Under the pieces are notes generated by a model. It searched no databases. It was not told the origin of the DNA and saw only the letters and a program-made list of their open reading frames with translations. Shown here piece after piece: positions 1 to 7,670 of a stretch of 61,051 nt of DNA. Within the stretch, counting starts at the first letter, position 1. Every line of letters begins with the position of its first letter. The stretch is from positions 1 through 61,051 of the forward strand of contig CALBDS010000055.1 of assembly GCA_937927415.1 (NCBI GenBank), given 5' to 3'. This DNA is from an uncultured Rhodospirillaceae bacterium (GTDB lineage Bacteria > Pseudomonadota > Alphaproteobacteria > Azospirillales > Azospirillaceae). Both the position numbers and the translations under genes were made by a program.

Positions 1-13
1 TCCACCCTTATCC

Positions 14-143
14 TAGCGCCTATGGGGCGGCTGCCCCGACCCCGCTTGGAGGCTGGCGCCTCCAAACCTCTTCCCTTTTTATCGATAAAAGAAAAGGGGG
101 GTCGGGGCATCGCCCCGAACGGGTTTGGGCGGTAGCCCAATCA
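14..143. repeat. Hairpin-rich intergenic repeat, left copy
   Basis: Non-coding DNA past the 3' end of the padR-like gene. It holds several small hairpins: TTGGAGGC/GCCTCCAA at 46-65, GGGGC/GCCCC at 105-115, and TTGGGC/GCCCAA around 125-139. The stretch 105-143 is nearly the reverse complement of 60995-61037 at the other end of the window, and 14-28 matches the last bases of that copy. This looks like a dispersed intergenic repeat family that can also act as a terminator for the leftward operon. Confidence 0.6.
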
Positions 144-153
144 CCCCAACGGA

Positions 154-681
154 TCAGGACTCCAGAATTCCCAGGGCCTCTTCGCAGATGGCCACCCATT
201 GCGCCTCGTACGCGATGCCGGCCTTGAGCACCAGATGCTGCAGGCGCCGTTCCCGCGGCATGTCGGGATCGGCAAAGTCGCGGGCCTCGATGGCGCGATA
301 GTGATCGCACTTCTCGCGGTGGCGTTCCAGATGGCGTGACAGGGCCAGGGCCAGATCCCCCGGCCCGACCGCCGCCGCCGCCCGCAGGGCGACCATCATT
401 TCCTCGCGGATGGGGCGCGGATCACCGATCTGCCCAACCCAGCGGCGCAATTCCTCCCGCCCCGCCGGAAGCAGGCGATAAAACCGCGTCCGCCCCTGGC
501 CGGGGCCGGGGTCCGAGGACTCCACCCAGCCGGACGCCTCCAGCGTGCCCAACTCGCGGTAGATCTGCTGGTGCGTCGCCGGCCAGAAATAGCCGATGGA
601 GCGGTCAAACCGCCGGACCAGTTCCGCCCCCGTCGATGGGCATTCCGCCAGGGCGGTCAGAAGAGCATGGGAAAGGGACAT
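154..681 (-). CDS. PadR-family transcriptional regulator
   Basis: A 175-aa protein with an N-terminal winged helix (about residues 3-85) of PadR type: a short opening helix, a helix rich in YRELGTLEASGWV, then a beta wing carrying GRTRFYRLLPAG. A C-terminal helical part (about 95-170) fits the PadR dimerisation domain. I chose the ATG at 681 rather than an upstream in-frame start because it lies one base past the fadH stop codon and the family begins at this point. The pair is therefore probably cotranscribed and translationally coupled. It likely represses its own operon through the palindrome at 2748-2763. The effector is unknown; an acyl-CoA or aromatic ligand would suit the partner gene, but that is a guess. 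Confidence 0.85.
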   Translation of the reverse strand: MSLSHALLTALAECPSTGAELVRRFDRSIGYFWPATHQQIYRELGTLEASGWVESSDPGPGQGRTRFYRLLPAGREELRRWVGQIGDPRPIREEMMVALRAAAAVGPGDLALALSRHLERHREKCDHYRAIEARDFADPDMPRERRLQHLVLKAGIAYEAQWVAICEEALGILES

Positions 682-682
682 G

Positions 683-2737
683 TCAGATCGCAGCGGCCAG
701 CCGCGTGCCCTGGTCGATGGCGCGCTTGGCGTCCAGTTCGGCGGCCACATCGGCACCGCCGATCAGATGAACGGTGCAGCCGGCCGCCTCCAGCGCCGCG
801 AACAGGTCGCGCTGCGGTTCCTGCCCGGCGCAGATCACCACCGTGTCCGCCGGCACCAGCCGGTCCTGCCCATCGACGCTGATGTGCAGCCCCTCGTCGT
901 CGATACGGCGGTAGGTGACGCCGGGCTGGGTGGCGACACCGCGGGCCTTCAACGCCGTGCGGTGGATCCAGCCGGTGGTCTTGCCCAGCCTGTCACCGAC
1001 CTTCCCCGTCTTGCGCTGAAGCAGGACCACCCGGCGGGGCGACGGCTCCGGCCGCGGCGGACACTGGCCCCCCGCCCCGCTGTAGCGGGAATCGATGCCC
1101 CATTCGGCGTTGAACCGCTCGATATCGGAGCCATGACCGTTGGCGGAGCCATGGCCGTTGCCGCCATCAGACGGGGCGCTGTGCGTCAGGTATTCGCAAA
1201 CGTCGAAACCGATGCCGCCGGCGCCGACGACGGCGACGGTCTTGCCCACCGGCTTTTCATCCCGCAGCACGTCAAGGTATCCCAGCACCTTGGGATGGTC
1301 GATCCCGGGAATGTCCGGTTTGCGCGGCCGGATGCCGGTCGCCAGCACGATGGCGTCGAAACCGGCCCCCACCAGATGGTCGGGCGTCACCCGCGTGTTG
1401 AGGCGCAGCGTCACGCCCGCGTTTTCCAGCCGGCGGCGGAAATAGCGCAGCGTTTCGTTGAATTCCTCCTTGCCGGGGATCTTCTTCGCCACGTTGAATT
1501 GACCGCCGATGTCCGCCCCCGCCTCGAACAGCGTCACGGCATGGCCGCGCTCGGCGGCGGTGGCGGCGAAGGCCAGACCGGCGGGACCGGCGCCGACCAC
1601 CGCCAGCGTCTTTTTGTGCGCCGCCGGTTCGATCACCAGTTCGGTTTCATGGCAGGCCCGCGGGTTGACGAGGCAGGAGGTGATCTCGCCGTTGAAGATA
1701 TGGTCCAGACAGGCCTGATTGCAGGCGATGCAGGTGTTGATCTCGTCCGCCCGGCCCTCGCGCGCCTTGCGCACGAAGGTCGGATCGGCCAGGAACGGCC
1801 GGGCCATGGACACCAGATCGCACCCGCCCTCGGCCAGAAGCCGTTCGGCCAGATCCGGCGTGTTGATACGGTTGGTGGCGACCAGCGGGATCGACACATG
1901 CCCCTTCAACTGGGCCGGCACCCAGGAGAAGGCCCCGCGGGGCACGCAGGCGGCGATGGTGGGGATGCGCGCCTCGTGCCAGCCGATGCCGGTGTTGATG
2001 ATGGTCGCCCCCGCCGCCTCCACGGCCTTGGCAAGCCGGATCACCTCGTCCAGGGTGGAGCCGCCCTCCACCAGATCCAGCATGGACAGGCGGTAGATGA
2101 TGATGAAGTTGGCGCCCACCCGCTGGCGCACACGGCGGACGATTTCGACCGGAAAACGGATGCGGTTTTCGTACGACCCGCCCCAGTCATCGTCACGGCG
2201 GTTGGTGCGGGCGGCGATGAATTCGTTGATGAGGTAGCCTTCCGACCCCATGATCTCAACGCCGTCGTACCCGGCATACTGGGCGAGTGCGGCGCAGCGG
2301 GCGAAATCGTCGATGGTCTGCCCGATCTCTTCGACGGTCAGGGCGTGGGGCACGAACGGGCTGATCGGCGCCTGCAGCGCGCTCGGGGCCACCAGCGCCT
2401 TGTGATAGGCGTAGCGGCCGAAGTGTAGGATCTGCATGGCGATTTTCCCGCCGGCCGCATGGACCGCCGCGGGAACCGGGCGGTGCCGTTCCGCCTCCTC
2501 CTCGGTGGTCAGCATGGCGCCGCCGCGGATCGACCGGCCGCGCTCGTTGGGGGCGATGCCGCCGGTGACGATCAACCCGACCTCCCCGCGCGCCCGCTCG
2601 GCATAAAAGGCGGCCATGCGCTCGAACCCGTCCGGCGCCTCTTCCAACCCGACATGCATGGATCCCATCAGCACGCGGTTGCGCAGCGTGGTGAACCCCA
2701 GGTTCAGCGGCTTCAACAGTTCGGGATAAAGGCTCAT
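683..2737 (-). CDS. fadH: 2,4-dienoyl-CoA reductase (NADPH), FadH type
   Basis: A 684-aa enzyme with the full FadH architecture: an N-terminal Old-Yellow-Enzyme TIM barrel binding FMN (about 1-330), a 4Fe-4S cysteine cluster CIACNQAC followed by a fourth Cys (about 335-355), and a C-terminal FAD/NAD(P)H two-dinucleotide-binding region beginning at VVGAGPAGLAFA (about 380). The stretches GWHEARIPTI and TNRINTPDLAE are typical of E. coli FadH, which has nearly the same length (672 aa). The family reduces 2,4-dienoyl-CoA to 3-enoyl-CoA in beta-oxidation of unsaturated fatty acids. About 40 residues rich in Gly, Ser and Arg near residue 530-570 look like an insertion. The gene is followed after 1 bp by the padR-like gene. 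Confidence 0.92.
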   Translation of the reverse strand: MSLYPELLKPLNLGFTTLRNRVLMGSMHVGLEEAPDGFERMAAFYAERARGEVGLIVTGGIAPNERGRSIRGGAMLTTEEEAERHRPVPAAVHAAGGKIAMQILHFGRYAYHKALVAPSALQAPISPFVPHALTVEEIGQTIDDFARCAALAQYAGYDGVEIMGSEGYLINEFIAARTNRRDDDWGGSYENRIRFPVEIVRRVRQRVGANFIIIYRLSMLDLVEGGSTLDEVIRLAKAVEAAGATIINTGIGWHEARIPTIAACVPRGAFSWVPAQLKGHVSIPLVATNRINTPDLAERLLAEGGCDLVSMARPFLADPTFVRKAREGRADEINTCIACNQACLDHIFNGEITSCLVNPRACHETELVIEPAAHKKTLAVVGAGPAGLAFAATAAERGHAVTLFEAGADIGGQFNVAKKIPGKEEFNETLRYFRRRLENAGVTLRLNTRVTPDHLVGAGFDAIVLATGIRPRKPDIPGIDHPKVLGYLDVLRDEKPVGKTVAVVGAGGIGFDVCEYLTHSAPSDGGNGHGSANGHGSDIERFNAEWGIDSRYSGAGGQCPPRPEPSPRRVVLLQRKTGKVGDRLGKTTGWIHRTALKARGVATQPGVTYRRIDDEGLHISVDGQDRLVPADTVVICAGQEPQRDLFAALEAAGCTVHLIGGADVAAELDAKRAIDQGTRLAAAI

Positions 2738-2747
2738 GGGACCCCCA

Positions 2748-2799
2748 ATGCAACAAGTTGCATCAAGCTACGGCGGGGCGGGGCCCGATGCAACAAGTT
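2748..2799. promoter_or_regulatory. Palindromic candidate PadR operator upstream of fadH
   Basis: Eleven bases upstream of the fadH ATG lies ATGCAAC-AA-GTTGCAT (2748-2763), a perfect 7-bp dyad with a 2-bp spacer. The left 12 bases, ATGCAACAAGTT, recur as a direct repeat at 2788-2799. PadR proteins bind dyads of this general ATGnnnn/nnnnCAT shape next to their own operons. The position would block transcription or translation of fadH-padR. Binding is inferred. Confidence 0.55.
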
Positions 2800-3063
2800 T
2801 CAAAAGGGGTGGATCGGATCGATCTGGGAACCTCAGGAAACCAAAAGATCGCTAAGAAACTCCAAATGCGATTTTTCATTATGATTTCGGAGTTTCGAAG
2901 AAAACGAGCCGGACCACATTGGGCGTTGACCCGGATAGAGTCATGGTTCGAGCAGGGTGCCGACAAGCCCCCTCTTCCTCCTGACGCCAAGAACGGGAAA
3001 CATTTTCATTTCCTATCAACCTATCCATGCAATGGTATGTTATGGTGGGATGTCGTATAATCC
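2800..3063. other. Intergenic region between fadH and the repressor gene
   Basis: No convincing gene. It is more AT-rich than its surroundings and should hold the fadH promoter (reading left) and the 3' end of the repressor transcript. It carries AAACTCCAAA at 2857-2866 and its inverse GGAGTTT at 2889-2895, the same motif found upstream of the repressor gene. Confidence 0.5.
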
Positions 3064-3636
3064 TCAGGCCCGGCGTTTGTTTGATTCAGGAGCGTTCGAC
3101 AAGGAGCGAAGCTCTTGTCGCAAAGCTGCGGTCACCTCACCGACCTGGGTCAAGCGGTCATCCGGGTCAGACGAGCTGATTATTATGCGGTCATGTTCTT
3201 TGACGGCACGCTCCGTTGCCTGATGGATGGCGATTGATACGCCCATTTCTTTATAAACAAGAAGTATTTTTTCAACAAGACGCCCCATCAAACGCGCATC
3301 CGTTTTGGGAAAATCACCCACAATAGGCGTATCGGCCGAAGCGTCATTGTTGGTAATTTTTACTTTATCGACATTGGCAGATTTAATATCGGCATTGTTT
3401 TTCACCACCTCCTCATTCAGTGAACCCTGGCCACGCAACAGCCAATCCAGGGACACGCCCGTGACATCCGCGATCCTGTTGAGGTGATCCCCCGTCGGAA
3501 TCGTCCGTTCTTTCCAAATCCGCGCAAAAGTGCCGGAAGGTATTCCCACCCGCTTGGCCCAGGCGAAGGGCTTTTCCCCACCAATCAACAGGGCGAGCCG
3601 GGTATGGAAAGCCGCCGCATCTGCCCCTTTGTTCAT
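3064..3636 (-). CDS. CI-like phage repressor (HTH)
   Basis: A 190-aa protein with a helix-turn-helix of the phage CI repressor type at about residues 12-66 (AWAKRVGIPSGTFARIWKE, then a second helix and SLDWLLRGQG). The rest is polar and lacks a recognisable LexA-type Ser-Lys peptidase, so self-cleavage is doubtful. The C-terminal half (about 110-190) is helical, perhaps for oligomerisation. It is transcribed away from the ParB-like gene, the usual layout for a lysogeny repressor facing an early operon. The Shine-Dalgarno TTGGAG lies just upstream of the ATG at 3636. It is the likely master silencer of the tailocin locus; how it is inactivated is not visible. Confidence 0.82.
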   Translation of the reverse strand: MNKGADAAAFHTRLALLIGGEKPFAWAKRVGIPSGTFARIWKERTIPTGDHLNRIADVTGVSLDWLLRGQGSLNEEVVKNNADIKSANVDKVKITNNDASADTPIVGDFPKTDARLMGRLVEKILLVYKEMGVSIAIHQATERAVKEHDRIIISSSDPDDRLTQVGEVTAALRQELRSLSNAPESNKRRA

Positions 3637-3744
3637 TTTTGGAACTCCAAAGCACGTCCCAACACGGGAAAGATATCAGGGAATGCAATTTTATTAATTA
3701 TTATCAATGCATTAGGGAAACTCGCGGCGGACGGGAGGCTCCCA

Positions 3745-3783
3745 AAACTCCAAAACCGAATTTTTTGTTGATTAAACTCCATT
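3745..3783. promoter_or_regulatory. Candidate repressor operators (AAACTCC repeats)
   Basis: AAACTCCAAA at 3745-3754 and AAACTCCATT at 3774-3783 are direct repeats 29 bp apart in the divergent region. A related AACTCCAAA lies at 3643-3651, where it overlaps the repressor's own ribosome binding site, and two more copies flank the other end of the gene (2857-2866, inverted 2889-2895). A perfect small dyad TTCAA-AA-TTGAA is at 3808-3819. Iterated sites around a repressor gene are typical operators; no binding evidence exists here. Confidence 0.4.
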
Positions 3784-3849
3784 TTCAACCTACACTTTCC
3801 CCGTTCATTCAAAATTGAACCAGGCATTGACCGGCTGGCGGGCCGATCC

Positions 3850-3996
3850 ATGCGGGAGAAAACCACTGACTGCGAAACAGAACAGACCACTGGACAACAC
3901 GGCAAGCGCATCAGGATGGTGAAAAGCCATCGCGTAGCTGCTTGCCGTGCCCACCAGCGGGGAACTCTGCCCCTCGCGGTTCAGCGTCAGCGGTGA
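3850..3996 (+). CDS. Possible small ORF in the Cro/Ner position (48 aa)
   Basis: An ATG at 3850 opens 48 codons of a basic, polar peptide ending at TGA 3994-3996. It occupies the slot where temperate phages keep a Cro- or Ner-like regulator, divergent from the repressor. I see no helix-turn-helix pattern and only a weak ribosome binding site, so it may be chance. Confidence 0.2.
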   Translation: MREKTTDCETEQTTGQHGKRIRMVKSHRVAACRAHQRGTLPLAVQRQR

Positions 3997-4000
3997 ACGC

Positions 4001-4030
4001 CTGACACCTCATCCCATGAAAAACTATACG
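4001..4030 (+). promoter_or_regulatory. Candidate early promoter
   Basis: CTGACA (4001-4006), an 18-bp spacer and TATACG (4025-4030) form a fair sigma70-type promoter. Transcription would begin near 4037, which disfavours the GTG at 4039 and favours the ATG at 4078 as the start of the ParB-like protein. Confidence 0.35.
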
Positions 4031-4077
4031 GACCCGCCGTGCCTTTCGCATCGTCAAAAACCGAAAGCCGTGCAAAC

Positions 4078-4905
4078 ATGAGATCCCTTGGTTTACAGGA
4101 TATTACCATCGCCGATATCGACACGGGCCTCCGACTGCGCGCCATCGATGACGGGTACGTGGCGCTGCTTGCCGACAACATCCGGGAAACCGGGCGCCTG
4201 CGTCAGCCGATTGAGGTTCGTACAGTCAAAAGCGGTGGTTTTCGGCTGATCGCGGGTGCCCATCGGCTGGCCGCCTGTTCGTTGCTGGAATGGACCGTTA
4301 TCCCCGCCTTCGTTTTCGAAGCAACAGAGGATGAGGCTCGAATTGCTGAAATCGACGAAAATCTTGTCCGGCACGAACTGAACCCCCTGGACCGTGCCGT
4401 GTTCCTGTTCGAACGGAAGACCATCTACGAACGCCTGAATCCGGAAACAAAGGCGGGGGTGGCGGGCGGAAAGGCCCGGCAGGGGACAGCGGGCGAAATC
4501 GTTTCGTTTGCTCGGGATACCGCCGAACGGGTCGGCCTGACCGACCGCACCATTCAACTGGCCGTCAAGATCGCCACTGGCCTAGCCCCCGACGTCAGGG
4601 CAGCGGTGGCCCGCACGCCCATCGCCAAGACCCAGGCCGAATTGCTGGCGCTTGCCAGGCTGGAGCCGGCGGAACAGCGCGCCGTGCTGGAAATGCTGCT
4701 GGGCAAGGCCCCCAAAGCCCGATCCGTGCGTGAGGCTACGGCTTGGCTGAACAACCGTCCGGCCAGGGCAGCGGACGGCTATGCCAAGCTGCTGACCGCG
4801 TGGCGCCATGCCGGAACCGCCGAACGCCGGGCCTTCGTTTCCTTCCTGCAAACCGACGGCATCCTTGGTATCGGGAACGAATCAGCCCCTTTCCAACCGG
4901 CGTAA
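4078..4905 (+). CDS. ParB-like nuclease-domain protein
   Basis: A 275-aa protein with the ParB/Sulfiredoxin (ParB N-terminal) fold at about residues 8-100: DNIRETGRLRQPIEVR, then FRLIAGAHRLAAC, the GxxRxxA box of this family, with His in place of the usual Glu/Arg neighbour, then ENLVRHELNPLDRA. A helical DNA-binding region follows (about 120-230). Similar single ParB-like genes occur in early regions of Mu-like phages of alphaproteobacteria, where their role is unclear (gene control or DNA binding rather than partition, as no ParA is present). I prefer the ATG at 4078 to an upstream GTG at 4039 because of the promoter position. It heads the rightward early genes. Confidence 0.8.
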   Translation: MRSLGLQDITIADIDTGLRLRAIDDGYVALLADNIRETGRLRQPIEVRTVKSGGFRLIAGAHRLAACSLLEWTVIPAFVFEATEDEARIAEIDENLVRHELNPLDRAVFLFERKTIYERLNPETKAGVAGGKARQGTAGEIVSFARDTAERVGLTDRTIQLAVKIATGLAPDVRAAVARTPIAKTQAELLALARLEPAEQRAVLEMLLGKAPKARSVREATAWLNNRPARAADGYAKLLTAWRHAGTAERRAFVSFLQTDGILGIGNESAPFQPA

Positions 4906-5136
4906 AGGGTTAGACCCACAAAAGAGTGGCGTTCCCGGCTTGCGGGAATGACGGCTGCCGGACGCCGCGCCGTCCACGCCGCCCTATTCCCCGGTTGGCA
5001 GGCCTGCAAGCGGACGGCCGCTGTCTGCGACTGAAAACGGTGGCCCTGAAACACGACGCCCTGATGCGGCGCGCCTTCGCGTCTGATCGAAAACCGGGGC
5101 CGCTACAACACAATACAATCACGAGATCCTTATCCC

Positions 5137-5292
5137 ATGACCATCACGCCCTTTCCCGCACACGCGGAAGACCCCACCCCCATGGGCACGGTCCCCCTGC
5201 CCCAAACCACCAACCTCGTCTTCGATTTCAATACGCACAAGGTTCTGGGAACGAACCAGCCCATACCGGATTCCCGCCATGCGAAGCGTTGA
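5137..5292 (+). CDS. Small phage protein, unknown function (51 aa)
   Basis: An ATG at 5137 opens a 51-codon frame ending at TGA 5290-5292, overlapping the next start (5279) by 14 bp. The tail of the peptide (LPQTTNLVFDFNTHKVLGTN) has the look of a structured beta hairpin. The overlap with a better-supported downstream gene and its place in a chain of small overlapping early genes argue that it is translated. No family recognised. The 231 bp between the ParB-like stop and this start hold no gene I can support. Confidence 0.5.
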   Translation: MTITPFPAHAEDPTPMGTVPLPQTTNLVFDFNTHKVLGTNQPIPDSRHAKR

Positions 5293-5683
5293 TCCGGTCA
5301 TTCCCATGGCGGACTCCCGTCTCCTCCAACTCCTGCTTCTGTTCGCCGAGCATGAGCGGGACGGACGCCCCCCACCCGGCTGCCGTGACGCCCGTGCCGT
5401 CATCGCCATGCAGCCGTCCGAATTCGTCCAGGCACGGCGCGCCCTGCTGGCCGACGGCCGGTTGCGGGAAACCAAGAAACCGGGACAGACTACGGTCACG
5501 ACCCTGACCGATGCCGGCTGGATCGCCATCAACCGCAAACCATCCAGACCCCACGGCACCGGCCCCGCCATTCGGACCTGCCTTCACTGCCGGCAGGCGT
5601 TCAACAGTTCCGGTGCCGGCAACCGTGTCTGCCCACGGTGCCGTGTCCTCGACATTTTTCATGCGGGGAGCATCGCGTGGTGA
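5279..5683 (+). CDS. Winged-helix-like protein with C-terminal zinc ribbon
   Basis: A 134-aa protein. Residues about 12-85 read as a winged helix (helix LLQLLLLFAEHERDGR, recognition-like helix SEFVQARRALLADGRL, wing with TTVTTLTDAGWIAI). Residues 101-121 carry CLHC and CPRC, a four-cysteine zinc ribbon. Both features suggest a DNA- or RNA-binding regulator in the early region. Its start overlaps the preceding 51-aa gene and its stop overlaps the next start (GTGGTGA), implying translational coupling. An internal ATG at 5306 is an alternative start. Not a family I can name. Confidence 0.65.
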   Translation: MRSVDPVIPMADSRLLQLLLLFAEHERDGRPPPGCRDARAVIAMQPSEFVQARRALLADGRLRETKKPGQTTVTTLTDAGWIAINRKPSRPHGTGPAIRTCLHCRQAFNSSGAGNRVCPRCRVLDIFHAGSIAW

Positions 5684-5892
5684 CGATCGCACGGATTCTG
5701 TTCAGCACCTTTGGCCTGCCGGTACCGGACATATGTCCCGAACCGGCCCCGGCGGAACGCTTCCCCACCCTGTTTCCACCCGCCCGCAAACGCCGGCCCC
5801 CGGCGCCGTGCTCCCCTGCCGCCGTTGATCCCGTCCGCCTTGCCGTCGGCGGGACGATCATCGCCCCCCCGGACAAGGTCAGAAAGCCATGA
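5680..5892 (+). CDS. Small phage protein, unknown function (70 aa)
   Basis: A GTG at 5680 (or 5677) overlaps the stop of the zinc-ribbon gene, and the frame ends at TGA 5890-5892, overlapping the next ATG by 4 bp. The peptide is proline-rich with no recognisable domain. Support comes only from the precise overlaps on both sides, which are typical of a coupled early operon. Confidence 0.45.
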   Translation: MTIARILFSTFGLPVPDICPEPAPAERFPTLFPPARKRRPPAPCSPAAVDPVRLAVGGTIIAPPDKVRKP

Positions 5893-6386
5893 AGGCCATG
5901 ACTGCCCCCTTACCCCCGCCCCCCCGGAGACTGTCTTGCGGGGCTGACCATCTGATGCCGGCCCCGTCGCTGGAAACGCCCCGTCAGCGGTACGGCTATC
6001 TGCCCGCCAACCTGATGACGGTTCTGGAAACCGTCGGGGAGGATACGATGCTGCGCCTGGTGGCTGCCTGCGGCGGGACACGCCTGCATCTGGGCCGCCC
6101 GCCGCGGGAAGGCGGCCGGCTGGCCGCGGCGGTGGGAATGGACGCCGCATGGGCAATCTATCGTCGCTTCGTCGCGGACAGCATCATCGCCATCGACGTG
6201 CCGATGATGTCGGCCCTGCTTGCCCGCCACCGCATCCAACGCATCCTGGCAATGCGGGCGGCAGGCCTTACGGTGGCCGAGGTGGCGCGCCAGCTCGGCA
6301 TGACCGAACGCGGCGTTTATGCCGCCTGCGCACGCGCCAGACAGGATGCCGAGAGCGGGATCCGTCACCTCCCCCGGCTTCCCTGA
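5889..6386 (+). CDS. Mor-like middle-operon transcription activator
   Basis: A 165-aa protein that fits the Mor/C activator family of phage Mu. Residues about 45-105 have the Mor pattern of a helix, LVAACGGTRLHLG, a second helix LAAAVGMDAAWAIYRRF and a short strand. Residues 118-150 form a helix-turn-helix (LAMRAAGLTVAEVARQLGM then TERGVYAACARAR). Mor proteins dimerise and activate phage middle or late promoters by contacting RNA polymerase. Here it is the last gene of the early chain and sits directly before the lysis genes, so it probably activates the lysis and tail operons. The start overlaps the preceding stop (ATGA). Confidence 0.72.
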   Translation: MKAMTAPLPPPPRRLSCGADHLMPAPSLETPRQRYGYLPANLMTVLETVGEDTMLRLVAACGGTRLHLGRPPREGGRLAAAVGMDAAWAIYRRFVADSIIAIDVPMMSALLARHRIQRILAMRAAGLTVAEVARQLGMTERGVYAACARARQDAESGIRHLPRLP

Positions 6387-6438
6387 ACAGCTTCAGGCGA
6401 ACAGCGCGGTGCGGAGCGGCGGATAAATCCTCACGCTC

Positions 6439-6470
6439 CCTCGGGTCCGCCCGGCCGAAGCAACCCGAGG
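6439..6470 (+). promoter_or_regulatory. Dyad upstream of the lysis genes (candidate activator site)
   Basis: CCTCGGGT (6439-6446) and ACCCGAGG (6463-6470) form a perfect 8-bp inverted repeat with a 16-bp spacer, between the mor-like gene and the endolysin gene. It could be the Mor-like binding site for the lysis promoter. It has no T-run, so a terminator is less likely. Confidence 0.35.
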
Positions 6471-6512
6471 ACATCGCCCCCAGACAATCACTTTGTGCGA
6501 GGTGATCCCATC

Positions 6513-6986
6513 ATGCAGCCAAACCCGCATCTTCCCGCCGGATACACCGTGTCCGATGCGGATCTCGACACCCTGGCCCGGACGCTGTTCGGCGAAGCCC
6601 GCGGAGAAGCCGAACCCGGCCATATCGGCGTGATCCATGTCATCCTCAACCGGCTGCGCCTGCCCGGCTGGTGGTCGCGGCATGGGAACGACGGCATTCC
6701 GGACGACACGATCGCGGCGGTCTGCCGCCACCCGTTCCAGTTCAGTTGCTGGAACCGGACCGATCCCAACCGGGCAAAGATGGATGCCCTGAGCCGGACC
6801 GATCCCCTGTACATCCGCCTGCGCACCCTGGCCGAAGGGGTCATCACCGGCAACCGCCATCCCGACCCGACCGGCGGCGCCACCCATTACAAGGTCCGCG
6901 GCTGGAAAGCCGCCTGGGCACAGGGGAAAGCCCCCACCGCCGTTATCGGCAAGCATGAATTCTACCGCATCGGCCCGAACGGCTGA
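6513..6986 (+). CDS. Endolysin, SleB-type cell-wall hydrolase
   Basis: A 157-aa protein of the Hydrolase_2/SleB family, lytic enzymes that cut the peptidoglycan glycan strand. The family's catalytic glutamate motif is visible as LARTLFGEARGE (Glu at about residue 28). Later come HVILNRLRLPGWW and the PFQFSCWN stretch common to these enzymes. There is no signal peptide, so export through a holin-like pore is expected. I chose the ATG at 6513 because AGGTGA lies 7 bp upstream; the upstream GTG at 6495 has no such site. It opens the lysis cassette, followed by two small genes. Confidence 0.87.
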   Translation: MQPNPHLPAGYTVSDADLDTLARTLFGEARGEAEPGHIGVIHVILNRLRLPGWWSRHGNDGIPDDTIAAVCRHPFQFSCWNRTDPNRAKMDALSRTDPLYIRLRTLAEGVITGNRHPDPTGGATHYKVRGWKAAWAQGKAPTAVIGKHEFYRIGPNG

Positions 6987-7037
6987 CCCTCCCCTCCCGC
7001 GCATGCCTTCATGCGCCCCTAGCGAAAGGCATCACCG

Positions 7038-7262
7038 ATGTCCCTGAACGAGAGTGCGGGCGACAAGCCCTGGTACCAGAGCCGCGTCATCTGGGGCGGC
7101 ATCATTTCCATCCTGACGCCCGTCGCCGGTCTGCTGGGGTTGGAAATCGCTCCCGACGTTGCGTCCGACATTGCCGCGCTGGCTGCCGCTGCCGGCGGAC
7201 TGGTGGGGGGCGGGCTGGCCATCTGGGGCCGGGTGCGCGCCACCAAATCGATCGGCCGTTAA
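7038..7262 (+). CDS. Small membrane protein, probable holin
   Basis: A 74-aa protein with two hydrophobic segments (about residues 17-35 and 43-63) separated by a short acidic loop, and a basic C-terminus. This is the size and shape of small phage holins, and its place between the endolysin and a DUF2730 gene supports a role in lysis. Small proteins of this type in Mu-like phages are usually left as hypothetical. AAAGG precedes the ATG. Confidence 0.6.
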   Translation: MSLNESAGDKPWYQSRVIWGGIISILTPVAGLLGLEIAPDVASDIAALAAAAGGLVGGGLAIWGRVRATKSIGR

Positions 7263-7274
7263 GCGGAGACCGCC

Positions 7275-7670
7275 GTGGCATCCTGGATCGACATGGATAT
7301 GCTCCTCAAGGTCGCCGGGGTGCTCGGCGGCGGCGTCAGCATGGTCTTCGGCATTGGGCTGTGGATGGCCCGCCGGGAATGGCTCACCCGGTCCGATTTT
7401 GCAAAATGGGCCGCGGAACACGCCCAGGCCCACAGCGACCTTGACCAGCGGCTCGATAACGGGGAGCTGCGCTTTACCCGGATCGAAGGAAAGATCGACC
7501 ATCTGGCGACCCGTGAAGACCTCGTCAGCCTGAGCCGCTCCGTGTCGGAGGTGTCGGCGTCGGTCGCCGGCCTGAGGGGGGCGGTGGATGGCGTGGCCGG
7601 CACCGTCGCCGCGGTCAACCGGCTGACCGAAATGCTGATCCAAAACGAATTGAAGCAAGAAGGCCGATGA
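7275..7670 (+). CDS. DUF2730-like protein (Mu gp25 family)
   Basis: A 131-aa protein with one N-terminal membrane anchor (about residues 9-29), then a long helix with heptad spacing (about 45-128) containing HLATREDLVSLSRSVSEV, the coiled-coil pattern of DUF2730. In Mu-like phages this gene follows the lysis genes and precedes the head genes, and may serve as a spanin-like or lysis accessory protein. GCGGAG lies 6 bp before the GTG start. The head genes expected next are missing; two terminators begin at its stop codon. Confidence 0.7.
   Translation: MASWIDMDMLLKVAGVLGGGVSMVFGIGLWMARREWLTRSDFAKWAAEHAQAHSDLDQRLDNGELRFTRIEGKIDHLATREDLVSLSRSVSEVSASVAGLRGAVDGVAGTVAAVNRLTEMLIQNELKQEGR

Noticed and set aside
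4926..5507. 193-codon frame after the ParB-like gene
   Set aside because: Overlaps the 51-aa and zinc-ribbon genes in another frame and reads as Arg/Pro/His-rich shadow sequence.
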